Assembly: GCF_000340215.1 (NCBI RefSeq)
Contig: NW_006921533.1
Location: 8,407,282-8,471,281, forward strand
Source of the DNA: Pseudocercospora fijiensis CIRAD86
Lineage: Eukaryota; Ascomycota; Dothideomycetes; Mycosphaerellales; Mycosphaerellaceae
DNA: 64,000 bases
Reading direction: 5' to 3'
Shown: in pieces, positions 42,060 through 54,734 of the stretch
Layout: every line of letters starts with the position of its first letter
Numbering within the stretch: position 1 is the first letter of the stretch
The notes under the pieces: generated by a model
Databases searched by the model: none
What the model was told of the DNA's origin: nothing
Seen by the model: the letters and a program-made list of their open reading frames with translations, nothing else
Made by a program: the position numbers and the translations under genes

Positions 42060-43350
42060 TTATTATCGATTTAGTCGTAGATAACCTAAAGGTATCGACG
42101 TCGGAGACCCTAATAGTACCGATCGAGATCCTAGGTATAGGTAAGAATCTATTTATCTACAAGATAGAAGATAATATACTCTATAATAAGTAGGCTACAA
42201 CTATATAGATTAGGCTGCTATGTAACCGCGTCGTTAGCAGTCTTAATATAGGTCTAGGTGCCTAGCTTTAGCTATCGAGCATTCTATATATACGGAAAGC
42301 AAGATAGTAGATTAGTAAGCGCAGTAATAAATCGGCTACTAAGGGGGCCGATTCTACGCTTGCTATTAGGGCCGCCGCCCTATATATTCTATATCTAGAC
42401 AATGCTAGTCGTTAGATCGACCTAACTAGCGATAAAGTGTAAAGCGGAAAAGTATATAGTAGAGACAGGGCCGGTAGCTTTAAAGCTAAGCTAGCCTAGA
42501 TCTAAAAGCAGGGCATCTATATTAGGCTAGTGCTACCGTCTAGTGTCTTAGGTATTATAAGCATCCTACTAGTGCTAAGAGATAGGCTAATTGTTAGATG
42601 CGGTTAGAAAGTCGAAGTCCTAGATTACCTTAATAGCTATACGGAATATATTAATAGCACACTCCGTGCTATATACAGCCTCGGCGTACTATACTAATTC
42701 TTAGTCGTCGTATATAGGTGTAATAAACTGCCGACTAAGGAGGACATTAGTATCGAGGCGTACGAGTCTATCGATGTATTCTACTCTATACTAAGCAAGG
42801 TAATAGTCCTTATTACCCTCCTAAGGATACAGAGCTATATATAGATAGGACCTAAATAAGAGAGGGAGTATTCCTCGCTTCTTAAACAGAAAATATACGT
42901 TAGGGTTAACGCTTAAATAATAGGTGCCGTAGATAGCCTCTTTACTAAACTCTATAGCAAGATTAGCGAGTAGACTTATCGGATAATCGGTAGGGTATTT
43001 CTATATTGCTTCGAGACACTCCTAGCGATTAATAGTAGCATCGCGCTCTAAGGGATAAAGCGCCTCTTATCTAAACACGTACTAGAAGACAGACTCTACT
43101 TCTTTATCGGTATAGAAGGCTCTAGACTAGTAGAGTTAATAGTAGAAAGAACGAGTAAGGGCAAGGACTTCGCTTAAGCGATCGTTAAGGTTAGTATAGG
43201 GAAGTACGAGTTCAACCTTTACCCGGCGGTTAGCGATAACTACTAGCTAAGCATCGTTAAGGTCTCTTAGTCGAAGTTAGGCTCTAGGCAAAGGTTAAAT
43301 ACTAGGGACTTCCGTCGAAGGCGATCCTCGTATACTATATAAATCCTAAC
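42060..43350 (+). pseudogene. Unidentified RIP-mutated coding-like region
   Basis: On the plus strand, a frame interrupted by RIP-type TAG/TAA reads as ordinary protein in segments such as DLVVDNLKVSTSETLIVPIE, LPSSVLGIISILLVLRDRL, LNSYTEYINSTLRAIYSLGV, ISEQTYRIIGRVFLY (stop read through) and LLSKHVLEDRLYFFIGIEGS. It is not a transposase, reverse transcriptase or helicase that I recognise. It lies beyond the C-terminal end of the Helitron helicase on the opposite strand, so it may be a captured host gene, a second Helitron protein or part of another element. Confidence 0.4.
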
Positions 43351-43829
43351 CGTTAGTAGCCCGAACAGACAGCAGCGGGTCGGCAGCCTAAAGTTGTCGC
43401 TATATCTCTCTCTTATTATCTTATAACTAGCGTACGAAGAGATAGTTATTAACAACTGTCTATCGTTTACGCTCGATATAAGAACGATACTAACGTCGGG
43501 GCGGCTCTAGGCTAATAGTAGAAGGAATAAAGACTTAACTAGAAGCGAGAGCGTAGCTAGCGACCTCTCGTTCTATATCGTCTAGCGGAGGTTATACCGT
43601 ATCGATATCTATTCGTTTAGAATTAGGTAGGGATATATCTAGCGAAGGCTATTATACTTCCGAAGAAGGAGACTCGCTGCTAGGTTAAGAAAAACCGAGT
43701 AGATTGAGTATTACGTTAGAGAAGCCGCTAAAGTCGAACGTACGGGAGCTCTAAATAGGCGTTGCGGGTAGTAAAGGTAGTACCTAATTACGTCGGCGCT
43801 CCTCGTCTATTACTCGCATCCTCGGTATA

Positions 43830-46800
43830 GCTCCCTTAGTAAGTTTACCGGTAAGCCGATCGTAGTTAAAGGCTTCTTTAATTATAAGCCTACGATAGTC
43901 TCGGATACGAGAGAATGCGACGTAGGTTAATCTAGAAGAGAATTCTAGGCCAACCTTAATAATAGCCTTGTCTAGTATTATGCCTTATACCTTATATACT
44001 ATTAGGGCGTATAATACGGTAAGCGGAAATTGCGTACGCTAGTCGTTCTCGCTACTATTAACAGCCCGCTAGATCCGGAAGATTAGGACAACCTTACGGT
44101 TATTTACTCGAAACAGCTCGGGGGCGCCGTCCTTTAGGCTATCGAATGCAACTAGAAGGCACAAAGGCGGCTCCTTACGCAGGTTCTTACCTACTGTATC
44201 CTATACCTAGACGATGTCGTAGAGAATGCCTTGCCGCCTATTAACAAGCCTAAACTTAGTCTAAAGGTTGGTTAAAAGTATAACTTTATAGCTAATACTA
44301 ACTTAAAGTTTAACCTCGAGATTGTAGACGTTCTTAGAGCTTACAGTTAATATATCCGGACGGTTATGCGAGGCTAGTATTAGAAGTACGGGGTTGCCGA
44401 TATCGCGTAGGCGCTAATAGTTTAACTCGGTAATATTAGCATTCGTAAAGTATAGGCGGATAGCATTATCGAATAAGCTAATCTCTACTATATCGAGATT
44501 AGATATAGAACGCCGCATTAAGGTCTACTAGTGATCCTTGCCGAATTGTCCGATACGGAGGGCTGCAAGTACGTAGCGAAAAGCTACCTAGTCGGGATTA
44601 GCTCCTTCCTAGCGTATATTAGCCTTTAGTATTAAGGTCTTATTAAAGGTATAGTATATCGCCTATCTAGAAACGTTTTCTAAGCCCTTAGGACGGCCTT
44701 AAAACAACGGCTATACGAACACTAGAGCAAGTTAATAGAAGTTACCGAATATAATAATGCTTATACTACTAAAGTGGAGGTCTTAGTTAATAGGGAAGAT
44801 CTAACGGAGGCGCTAGTCTAGGAAGTGTAGGAGCCTAAGACTAATTATCGACTTCTTGTCGATAATAATATACTAAACACTACGAAGCTAGTTCTGTATA
44901 TACGTAAGGCGAGCACCTTGTACTTAGTTAATAGAACCTCGTAGAGGAAGCTTAAAAGCCGAATATAGCGTTAACCTATCGATATTAGTAGCCGTAGTGC
45001 CTATAGGGGCTACTCGCACGATCGGATTGCTAGGATAATTAGTAGCTTTCGCATTACTCTGCAATCGTACGTATATTATCTAAATTATAAATGATTTACC
45101 GGTTCCTCTAGCACTATCGACGTTAAGAAGCAACTATAGTAGCGTCGTATTAATAGTACTATCCTACTAGCGTAGGAGATACTTAAAGTAGTCGACGATT
45201 AAATTAAATCCTTATCGCTAGTATCGGTTTAGTCGCTCGAATTAGGTAGTAGATTGCGACTATACCTCTATCTCTATAGTCCTATAGTCTCGCTTCTTAG
45301 CCTGCTACTAATCTTCGGAGGTATCGTAGAGATTAGGGTAAGTATTAAGGTACTTACCGATACGAGGTTCCTAATATGTAGCTCTGTTAATATCGCGATC
45401 CCCGAGGTTGTTTAGATCCTTATCCTATATACCTAGGTTTAGCGAAGGTCCGCAAAGTGTATCAAAATTAGCGGGCTCTCTAAGATTCTACAGTTCTAGA
45501 TCGATAAATAGATCGTCTTTATACCGGTTAATATCCTATAGGTAATTATTAGGATGTAATAAATAGCTAGAATTATTAATATAGTACTCGAGACAATACT
45601 AGAAGGCGGCACCCTAGCTAGTAAATTCGATTTTAGGCTTATCGGGGAAGTAGTATAGCGTAGCCTCTAAGCATTGCGGCAGATTACGGAAGGGGTAATA
45701 GATCTAGATCTTCAAACGCTAATAGTTAACAAAGCTAGGCTTCGTTAGATTAGACGAGTACCGCGGAAAGTAGTTAATAAGTCGACGATCGCGAACGATA
45801 TTCCGAAGCTTGCGAGGCTAGCCCCGATACTACAAGTTCTACTCGCTTAAGTAATTAAACATCGTTTCATACTCGGTAGCATTAGGGCGCTGCATATACT
45901 TCTAAATAGAAGTGCGAGGAGCGGCTCTCGGGTTCGGCGCACTATCGCTATCGTTATCTCTAGTATTATCTCCTATAAGCTCCTACTCCTACTATTGTTA
46001 CTTATCGCTAATGTAGACGGCTGCGGTTTGCTCTATCTATAGACGGCAGTCTAAGTTAATTACAGTACGACTTCCTTTCTATAGGGGAAGATATAGATTA
46101 AGGTAGGCCACTTATTAAGCTAGCTAGTCGCGTTCCGTAATTAGGATATTTAGAAGCTTAGCTACTATTAATAGAAGCGGCTTATTATAATTAATAAGAG
46201 GAAGGAGACCTTTTATAATGTCGTCGTAAGAGCGGCTCTTAACCTTAGTCTTACTACAATACTTAAGAATATACTATATAATAGCATAAGTAGTTATATA
46301 AGGGGTAATGTTATAGTTTGCCCGCTAAGCTATAGACATTAAGCGGTTGAAATGATTAAGAAACGAATTATTGCAAGCAGCCGTAAACCCGAGATAGCGG
46401 TTATTATACTCGTAGTTAACGTCGGCCTCGTTGCGATACCTCCTCGGGAAATAGAATCGATAATATAGTTCGCTATCTAGGTCGTCTTTCCGCTTTGCCT
46501 AGTAGTAATCGTTATAGACATAACGCTATATACGGTTAATTATATCCGCAAGATCTTCTTACGTATTTATTAACTCGCTAGTACTAGCCTAAATAGTAGC
46601 TCCTTGTCTAAGATCGCGACCTAGCTTAGGGTTTATAGCGGTAATATAGACACCCTATTATCGTACGAATGCCTAACGACCTTCCGGAGTAGATACATCC
46701 TAGTAGGGAACGTCGCACTAAAGGAAAAAGTAGATATAGCAACTTCTACGACTCTGCTACTTAAAACGATACTAATAGTCTGTAACGTTAAACTTCGGCT

Positions 46801-48700
46801 TTATTACTTTCTTAAGTAAGTACTAAAACCGCCTAACGATGTATGCATTAGCGATATATAGGTGATTTCGGAGGTTCTTACGCGCTATCTTAACCCGCTC
46901 GAGTAGTCTAAGTTGCTTCTATCGCTCGTAGCTAGGCATTAATCGTGCTAAGGAATCCTACTAGAGATCGGTAGCACTAACTATACAGAACAGTACCGGC
47001 TTGCCGAGGGCACGTATATACGTCTCTAAGTTAATACGACGTCTATTCTAGTAGGGGCAGGTGCCGCGAATCTGTCTACCGACCTTAACGATTGAGTTGA
47101 TAAGCTTTTAAGTATCCTTGTCCTTCGGATCCGTAGCGAGTATAGCTTCTAGTGTCTCTACTAAAACCTCTATACTATCCTTCTAAAAACGATTAGCAAA
47201 GAAAGCGGCAGTATTAAGTACATAATGCCTTATACTCTTATTAAAAACAAAGTATAGCTAGCGCTCGTAAGATACGAACCTATTATCGTAATACCGTATA
47301 TAGTAATCGATAGTATCGTTATATAATACACTCCTAGGCCGCGGCTAGTTTAGATCTCCCTTACCCTAAGGAAGCAACGTTAGAAAAGCTATTGCTATTA
47401 GTAGATATAAACGATTAAGCTTATTAATTGGAATCTTAGAATAATTAGGCTAAGTAATGTGTAATAGCTGCACTAGCTGCTTAGGAACAGGACTGCTAGC
47501 TTTATATATATACCGATTTCGTAGGCGGTCTCGCAATTGCTCTATAGCGCAGTATTAAGGGTAAAGGTTAGGCATAGCGGCGTACTTATAACTAAGGTCC
47601 TCGTCGGCATCTAGAATACCGGCTCCTTAAGTAGGACCTAGATCTATACGGCGAGGAGCTACGGGTTCCGTTATAGAGATAGCGGAAGGCGGACGACGCT
47701 AATCGTATATATAATCGATACAGTTGTCGCGGTTACAGATACTAGTAGTATCGAACTGCTAGATTAGAACAAGTTCTAGTCTATTAACTCCTCCGATATA
47801 GGAGAATTAATCGCGTATAGTAGCATAATTACTAACGATATAGTATCGTTACTCTCGACTCTAATTCGCGTTAAGAGTGCCTATCTCGCAGTAGTAGCAC
47901 TCGTTATTACGGCGCGCTTTAATAGGACGTAGATAATAACATCCTTCGCATATAAAGAACTTAGAGGCAGCCGGGGCTTATAGGTAATCGTTAGCCGGTA
48001 GTATAGTCTCGATGTATTCTACGGATTCTAGCTAATCTTTAATAGTGTTATTATTAGGTAACTGCGATAACGCTACTTTATCGATCGAGATCTCGCGATA
48101 GTATCTATTGTTAGCTTTAAGCTAATCTAGTGCATTAAGAACCTTAGAACGGCGAATACGGAAGTCTTATTGAAATTGCCGGCGCTTACGCTACTAATCC
48201 GTATCTAGGTTACCGACAGTAGGCTTATCTGCCTATATAGAATAGACTAACTGTTTCGGACGAAGAACAACTAGATCGAGCTCCCTAGGGATTCGAGGGA
48301 GCTTATAGTAGACAGTAATAACGTCTTTTAGGAAGTTGTAGATATAACCTCGATACTGCTACTACTGCCCCCGTATATAGAATACGGATATCTAGATATA
48401 TATACGAGAAATGAGCAATTCTTTAGTAGTAGTAAGACCGCTTAGCTCATTCGGTATAGCGCTAGGATCTATGTTATTGCCGTCGGTGAATAGGAAGGGG
48501 TCGCCTCCTACGATACTATTATCTCGGTTAACGTAACGACTACAAATGCTATTATTCCGTGCGAGATATATACTAAACTAGCGCTCCGAGTATCGAGAAT
48601 ACGTCTCAAGCACGTCCTTATTAAGAGACCGACAGAATTCGTATATAAGGCGTTTATCTTCTTCGGTAATTGCGTTAGTAACTGCTTACTAGTCTACCGG
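43830..48700 (-). pseudogene. Helitron Rep/helicase remnant, RIP-mutated
   Basis: Reading the minus strand from right to left, the order of a fungal Helitron protein is preserved. First, the N-terminal module (48500-48260: AIPNELSGLTTTKELLISRI, NFLKDVITVYYKLPRIPREL). Second, the Helitron-like N region (47080-46860: CPY-stop-NRRRINLETYIRALGKP then LFCIVSATDL). Third, the RHLGF-type Rep region (46500-46200: YNNRYLGFTAACNNSFLNHF, YILKYCSKTKVKSRSYDDII). Fourth, the Walker A of the Pif1-like helicase (45105-45088: GTGKSF) followed by APIGTTATNI and YIIIDKKS. Last, the helicase end (44020-43880: FPLTVLYALIVYKV-stop-GIILDKA then LTYVAFSRIRDYRRL). HKxQG has become YKV-stop-G and DEKS has become DKKS, all C-to-T or G-to-A changes. 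Terminal TC and CTRR ends were not identified. Confidence 0.85.
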
Positions 48701-49745
48701 AACAAGAGCGGGCTCTTTATAGTTCTTAAAGCGTATACGCCGATCTGCGCGTAGTCTCTCCTTACGAGACTGTTTATTACGCTGTCGAGGCAACGATAGG
48801 GATAGTTAGACTTGAGATAAAGCTAGCCTAGGGCCCTACGAGGAAGTCTGCCGCTATATACTATTAAGGAGGCTAAAATCGGATAGAGTAGAAGAAGGCT
48901 AAAAGCTCCGATTAGCACCTACTACTCCTATACTAGAGGTAGGAGTCTATTAAGGGAAGTATTAGCGATATGTAGTACGTAACTTAGGTAACGGCGGTCG
49001 CTAGAAGCTGAAACGATTGCTATTATAGTTTCTATTAATACACTACTTATTCTTATTAACCGGATCTTCGTTAAGGAGGTAAGAATAGCACTAGAAGCAT
49101 TAGTCTTCTTAACTTCTACTTTAATCTTCTTACGGGCGCGGAATGCCGCATTCGATATATATAAACTAAGCTCGGCTACTAATGTCCGGAGTAGACTAAG
49201 GGTTTTGCTATAAAGGCGGTCGTATAGATTGTACCTACTCCTAGCGAGCTAATCGCGCCTTAGTACGAGATTAGCGAGTAGCCGATATAATTGCATGCTA
49301 AGTAGCAGCCGTTTCTAGGCTTAGCTAACTTAACGGATAATAGGGACGAGGCGGTAGTACTATAGAGCTAAGGGCAACTACAACTACTACCGAGATAGGT
49401 CGACTGCCGATAGTTACGGCCGGAGCAAGCGCGATTAGAGTATTAGCGGTAGCAGGTACGAGAGACCGCGTAGGCCTAGAGGGCCTACTCTCGTCTATAG
49501 CAGCGCGCCGCTTAGTACTCTTCTTAATCTCCTAATTGCCTAAGAGGTCGAGGCCGATAACTATATCGCGGTACGTAGTATAGCGTTAAACTAGAGGCCT
49601 ACCTCTGTTTCTAAAATTAAGGAATTAGATAATATCTTTTACCTTCGAGCAGCGGTCGCATTTAATAGTAGCCGGCTATACCTAAGTTATCGGAAAAGGA
49701 GGAGATAGCTAGCTACGGACAGAGGATAGAGCAGCCTATTACCTA

Positions 49746-49850
49746 GAAGGCGGTAGAGCAGAAGGCGGTAGAGTAGAAGGCGGTAGAGTAGAAGGCGGTA
49801 GAGTAGAAGGCGGTAGAGTAGAAGGCGGTAGAGTAGAAGGCGGTAGTAGA
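49746..49850 (-). repeat. 15-bp minisatellite encoding a pentapeptide
   Basis: About seven copies of GAAGGCGGTAGAGTA in tandem. On the minus strand the unit translates as a Ser-Thr-Leu-Pro-Pro repeat without stops. It lies upstream of the Helitron N-terminal module, so it may belong to the Helitron's first exon or to a neighbouring element. Confidence 0.75.
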
Positions 49851-50612
49851 GTAGAAGATAGCGGACCTTACTAATTAGGAGGCGGCGGTGTCTCTCTAAA
49901 GCTACTAAGTCGCATTGCTTATAGTCGAGCGCTACCTATATATCGCGGTAGATTAGGTACAGCGATACGGGCAATAGGCAAACTACTCGCGTCTCTCTAC
50001 GGGCTAGCGTCGGCAGTTACGGTATAGTATACGCAGTCGTTAGTATAGGTATAGATATACTCGAGGTTGTAATCTATCGCGTACTCCTCTTCCTCTTTCT
50101 TATAAAGGTCGATAGCGGTATAGGTTTTCGGCATATTTAACCGCGTAACTTGCTATAGTCGACGCGATAGGATCTAGTATAAGACGAGAGGATCCGATAT
50201 AGTCTAAGGGGCTGTAGTTTAGTTTGGTTAAGAGGACAGTAAGATCGAGGTCTAGCGGTGTATATAGCGGACTTACGATAGGAAAGGAAGTCGGAGTAGC
50301 GAAAGGAAAGGAAGGAGTTATCCGTTAGTTTCTAGAAGCAGGAGCTAGGCTAATTTAGGCTTAGAAGGTTATAGAAGTTAAGGCGCGGCTTCTTGCATAT
50401 AAATGTACAGACTCTAGTAAACTAATGTACGTGTTCTCTTCCTACATACCTCCTAAACGTGTCTTTACAAGCGGCGCCGCTTAAACGCTAGTAACCGTAT
50501 CACTTTTGCTCCTTTCCGCTTAAGTAGGTTAATATTCTTATTAATTAGGAATGAGTCTACCGCCTCTTATTAATTGAGAGCAAGTAATTCTCCTATCCCT
50601 CTCCTTTTGCCG

Positions 50613-50932
50613 ACGTTAGCGTTCCGGATAGGTTAGGCACTCGCTAAGGCTCGACTAAACCTACCCTCTACTATAGTCTCCCTATCTTGCTAGCGTTAGC
50701 GTTCCGGACAGGTTAGGTACTCGCTAAGGCTCGACTAAACCTACCCTCTACTATAGTATCCCTATCTTGCTCGCGTTAGCGTTCCGGACAGGTTAGGCAC
50801 TCGCTAAGGCTCGACTAAACCTGCCCTCTACTATAGTATCCCTGTCTTGCTAGCGTTAGCGTTCCGGACAGGTTAGGCGCTCGCTAGGGCTCGACTAAAC
50901 CTGCCCTCTACTATAATATCCTTGTCTTTATC
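50613..50932. repeat. 80-bp tandem repeat, four copies
   Basis: GTTAGCGTTCCGGACAGGTT recurs at 50615, 50695, 50775 and 50855, an exact 80-bp period. The copies differ by few bases, mostly C/T and G/A, in line with RIP. It lies within the large island; it may be a subterminal array of one of the elements. Confidence 0.92.
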
Positions 50933-52640
50933 CGACGTGCGGCGGGTACGTAGGTCTTGCTTAGCAGTACCGAGCCTAATAATCTTATAGGTTAGAGAGA
51001 GGAAGAGGCGGGGGAGGCGTCTAAAAGCTGCGATACTGTTCTCCTACTAGTAGCTTATATTAAGCGTAAGTCCTTTTATAGATTAGGGTTGCCTAAGGCA
51101 TCCGTCGTTATCGTATTAATTACTTTTGCTAGCGTGATTTTGCTAGAAATGCGCTTAATCGACTTAACTCGGTCGTCGTCGGAGGGGGGAATTTAGGTGC
51201 TAGTTTAGTTGCTAGTTTAGTATATACTGTCGACACTAACTTTTATAGCTTCTAGATACAGAATTAAACACTTAACTAGTATACTATTCAAACCTTACCT
51301 CTCTACCTTCCCCTTCCAACTAAGCTATTACTGTCTAAGCTATGCTAGGCAGCAGCAATAAAGGTATATAATAACACTGCAATTCACGACCTTTAACTAA
51401 TAATAATCGACTAAGACGAAGCGTCGCCTAGCTACAACTAGGTAAGAAGTTGCAGTAATCCTTTACGCCTAGTTATTAAGTTACGTAGGGAACCTAAGGG
51501 ATTTAGGCCATTTAATAGTCTTTTCTAAGGCAGCTAGCAGCCTAATAAACTAGTAGAGGTAACTGCCTATTGTCTAACCCTAAAGAAATTAGTTCTCCGG
51601 GATAGGTTTTCTATAGCGGCGTTTCTTCGGAAGCGTATAAGGTCGAAGTCTAGTAGTTATATTTACTTAGTCGATTTGTAACGTGTCTTAAAGGGTTAAA
51701 AGCTCGAGGTCTATATCGTGTCCGTAAGAGTAACTCCGGGTATTGCTTGTCTATAGTTTTTTGCCTTTTAGTATTCTTCTTTTTTTTAGCTATAGGTGCG
51801 GTATACGGTATACGGTATGCGGTATGCGATATACGGTATGCTTGTTCCTTCTATCTCTTTTACTAGTATAATACTATTTCTTTACTAGTATAATACTGCC
51901 TTTTTACTAGTGCTAGTGCTAATGCTAGCTAAATAGACTATCTTTTTACTAGTGTAACACTGTATAGTCCTTTACGTTAGTTTGCTACTAGGGCGTTGCT
52001 AGTAGCTATAGGCGTAGGTCGGGTCGGTCAAATAGTCGCATCGGTCGTATAGTCGTATTAGTCGTATAGTCGTATCGGTCGCATCGGTCTTACGCGCGCG
52101 CTGCTATTCTATTATTGTTGTTCGTAGTATACGGTAATGTAATATAGGATTGCAGCCTAAGGCGCACGCGTATACGGTTCTCTTATAGGATTTAGCTAAT
52201 AAGAGCTCTAGCTTTCGAAATCCGGGGAGTTACGTAAGTAGCTAGACAGTGCATTAAGCTACTAATATCTAAGACCGCTATAGTAGTGCGAGCTTCGCTC
52301 GCAATTATATTATAGACTAAGAGGAAGTAATAACTTTCGCTCTAACTATCGCGGCAGTTTCGATTATAGCTCGTAGCGTTACCGGCGTAGGTCCTAAGGA
52401 GGAGATTAGTAGTTAAAGGCTAGGTATATATATTACTTATCGTTCGTCGGAGTAGAGGCTTTATTAATATTAGTTATTATAAGGAAGAGATCTCTTTACT
52501 AGTTTAGCTATAAACTATAGCATACTTATATTAAAACTATCCGATGTCTAAACCTACCGATATCGCACCTATATATCCGATAAAGCAAAGGAAGAGAGAA
52601 AGCGACGCTAAGCCACGATAATAACGATAACTATAGTGAC

Positions 52641-53089
52641 AATCCAAGGTCAGCCTCGTTTATGCTTATATTTGAATTTGTATTCCGGCCCAGTGGCACG
52701 CATAGATTACCAAAAGTGGTAACGTAAGAGTAGGACTGATCCTTCCACACATTTGGCCGACCATTGAAGCCTCCCGAGTGGTCCATCACGATACCTTCTT
52801 CCCTCTAAATCTCAACCCACCCTTGCCCTTCATCGACCATGCTGAGATTTGCGATCGATCATTTCACGCAAGCAAGGTTTCGATCCGAAAGTCAGTGGTA
52901 GAATGAATTCGTGATGTCGATACAAAGGCTTGGTCGGATGGCTAGTTCAATCATGAGATTGCTGTTGATGATTATTCCTGCAGGACGTCAGCTAAGCTTG
53001 CACGGGTAACAGATGACTGTCGAATATGCATTCAGCAGTCGCTTGTTCCTCATGTCAAGAGCTCCTCATAGTAACACCCACTCACCTCT
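52641..53089. other. Intergenic region after the RIP island
   Basis: Ordinary composition returns at about 52640. The 3' flank of the epoxide hydrolase gene; nothing else seen. Confidence 0.4.
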
Positions 53090-54343
53090 CTAAAATCCTT
53101 TCTGCCCCAGCACAATACCCTCACAAGCCCCTCCCTTTCCAAACAGCTTCCTAAGATCACTCGCCAGTAATTGCGGCACCTCAAACGCAGCGAAATGTCC
53201 TCCCACATCGTATGTAGTCTGCTGCACAATCGGTCCTTGACTGTGCGCCCAGCAATACGGCAACCTGGCAATCTCATTTGGGAAGTATGCCAGAGCGAGC
53301 GGCACATTCGGCACATGCATGTTGATCACATCCGTACGACTCATCGCGCCTTCGCCAACGGGATGATTTGATTCCCAATAGATTCTGGTACTCGTCATCG
53401 GACCTTCTCTCGAGAATGCGTAGATCGATATCCATTCGCACACTTCCTCTTCCGTCCAGGGGTAGTTGTCGGTCCAGACATGAAGCTTTTCATAGATCCA
53501 AGCCAGAAGTCCAACAGGTGAGTCTGTCAAGCCGTAGCCTAGCGTTTGGCATTTCGTATCTTGTTCTTTCAAATATCCATCGCCTTCAGCAAAGTATTTC
53601 TGTGAATGAGCAAGACCAGCTCTGACTTCACTGCTCAATGCGATTCCAGCGATCGCTTGCACGAAAGATATAGGATTCTTCCAAAGTTTGGGGAAAGGAT
53701 GGACAGGAAAGTTCGTGTGCACGGCTTTGCAGCTTTCCGGGTAGTATTTCGACACCAGTCGGGTCAGAAAGCCGCCCCAATCACCGCCTTGAGTGACATA
53801 CCCGGTCTTGTCGTATCCGCATGCCTTCATGACGCCATGCATGACTTCGGCGTGCTGTTTGAGACCAAAGCCGGGTTTTGAGAAAGGGTACTGCGACCAC
53901 GCATATCCGGGAAGAGAAGGTGCGACGACATGAAAAGCAGGAATGTTCGGGTCCTTGGGATCTGTGAGTAAAGGTAACATCTTGAGCACCTCGTAATAAG
54001 ATCCAGGCCATCCGTGTATGAAAAGGAGTGGAATGGCATTAGGACGCTCGGAACGCTGGTGGATAAAATGTATATCCAACTCCTCCCAGCCTGGAACCTT
54101 GATCGGAACAGTGTATTGAGGATAGCTATTCAATTTCTTCTCTGCGTTCCTCCAGGAGAAGTTCTTATGCCAGTATGCCGAGATGCGCTTGATGTCTGCT
54201 AATGGAGATCCCATAGACCATTCTGCGCCCTGGACTTCCGTGGGAAATGTGGCATTGGCGAGCTTGGTGTTGAGTTCAGAGATCTTTGCGTCCGGCACGG
54301 AGATCTGGAATGGTTTTGGGGTGCCTGTAGTGACTGAAGCCAT
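53090..54343 (-). CDS. Microsomal-type epoxide hydrolase (alpha/beta hydrolase)
   Basis: Opens epoxides by a covalent ester on an active-site Asp; in fungi members act in detoxification or secondary metabolism. One exon of 417 residues, the usual length for this class. An N-terminal epoxide-hydrolase domain (PFQISVPDAKISELNTKL, then SYPQYTVPIKV) precedes the alpha/beta fold. Visible residues are the oxyanion motif HGWPGSYYEV near 105, the nucleophile in GGDWGGFLTRL near 190, and the catalytic histidine in DVGGHFAAFEVPQLL near 385. The acid residue should lie near 330-360 and is not assigned here. No signal peptide is evident. It borders the RIP island at 52640, but the gene itself shows normal composition. 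Confidence 0.9.
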   Translation of the reverse strand: MASVTTGTPKPFQISVPDAKISELNTKLANATFPTEVQGAEWSMGSPLADIKRISAYWHKNFSWRNAEKKLNSYPQYTVPIKVPGWEELDIHFIHQRSERPNAIPLLFIHGWPGSYYEVLKMLPLLTDPKDPNIPAFHVVAPSLPGYAWSQYPFSKPGFGLKQHAEVMHGVMKACGYDKTGYVTQGGDWGGFLTRLVSKYYPESCKAVHTNFPVHPFPKLWKNPISFVQAIAGIALSSEVRAGLAHSQKYFAEGDGYLKEQDTKCQTLGYGLTDSPVGLLAWIYEKLHVWTDNYPWTEEEVCEWISIYAFSREGPMTSTRIYWESNHPVGEGAMSRTDVINMHVPNVPLALAYFPNEIARLPYCWAHSQGPIVQQTTYDVGGHFAAFEVPQLLASDLRKLFGKGGACEGIVLGQKGF

Positions 54344-54734
54344 GTTTTAGTGTCTTGGTCTGGCTACAGAAAGAGCATGTTGGAGGTCAAGTTCATAGAG
54401 GTGAGAGAACCGAGGTCTATACAGTTGCGCTCACTTGCCAAGGCTTTGGACCTCTCGCCGGACAGGGGTGTATACAGCAAACCCGACCCCCCGAAAATTC
54501 GCCACCTCGTCCGATGCAAACACCATGTCAAGGGCAGAAGGTGCGAAACGAAGACGAAGTGAAGAGAGAAGTCTATTATAATGTAAAAATCGATCACGAA
54601 GCTGAGCCAGCAAGAAAACGCCCATATACGAATCTTGCAATCAACGAGAATGGTGTATCATTATTGTCGTGCCAAGGTTGTCTTCCACGTTCCAGTCGCG
54701 CAGCAGAGCCAAAAATCGTTGCAGCTGTATCTCA
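54344..54734. other. Intergenic region
   Basis: Upstream flank of the epoxide hydrolase and 3' flank of the next minus-strand gene. The short frames here are not supported. Confidence 0.4.

Larger units (their letters stand above)
41165..52640. mobile_element. Large RIP island (about 11.5 kb) with Helitron and tandem repeats
   Basis: TpA-rich, CpA/TpG-depleted sequence runs without interruption from about 41165 to 52640, with CpG retained and almost no open frame over 60 codons. It contains a Helitron on the minus strand (about 43.8-48.7 kb), an unidentified coding-like stretch on the plus strand (about 42.06-43.35 kb), a pentapeptide-encoding minisatellite and an 80-bp tandem array. The last 1.7 kb (51-52.6 kb) holds only simple motifs, for example GGTATACGGTATGC-type runs near 51800 and GTCGTATAGTCGTAT-type runs near 52030. 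Probably several nested elements. Confidence 0.85.

Noticed and set aside
50613..50932. The 80-bp array as a CRISPR-like or centromere-like repeat
   Set aside because: Units are contiguous with no spacers, the genome is eukaryotic, and four copies are too few to suggest a centromere.
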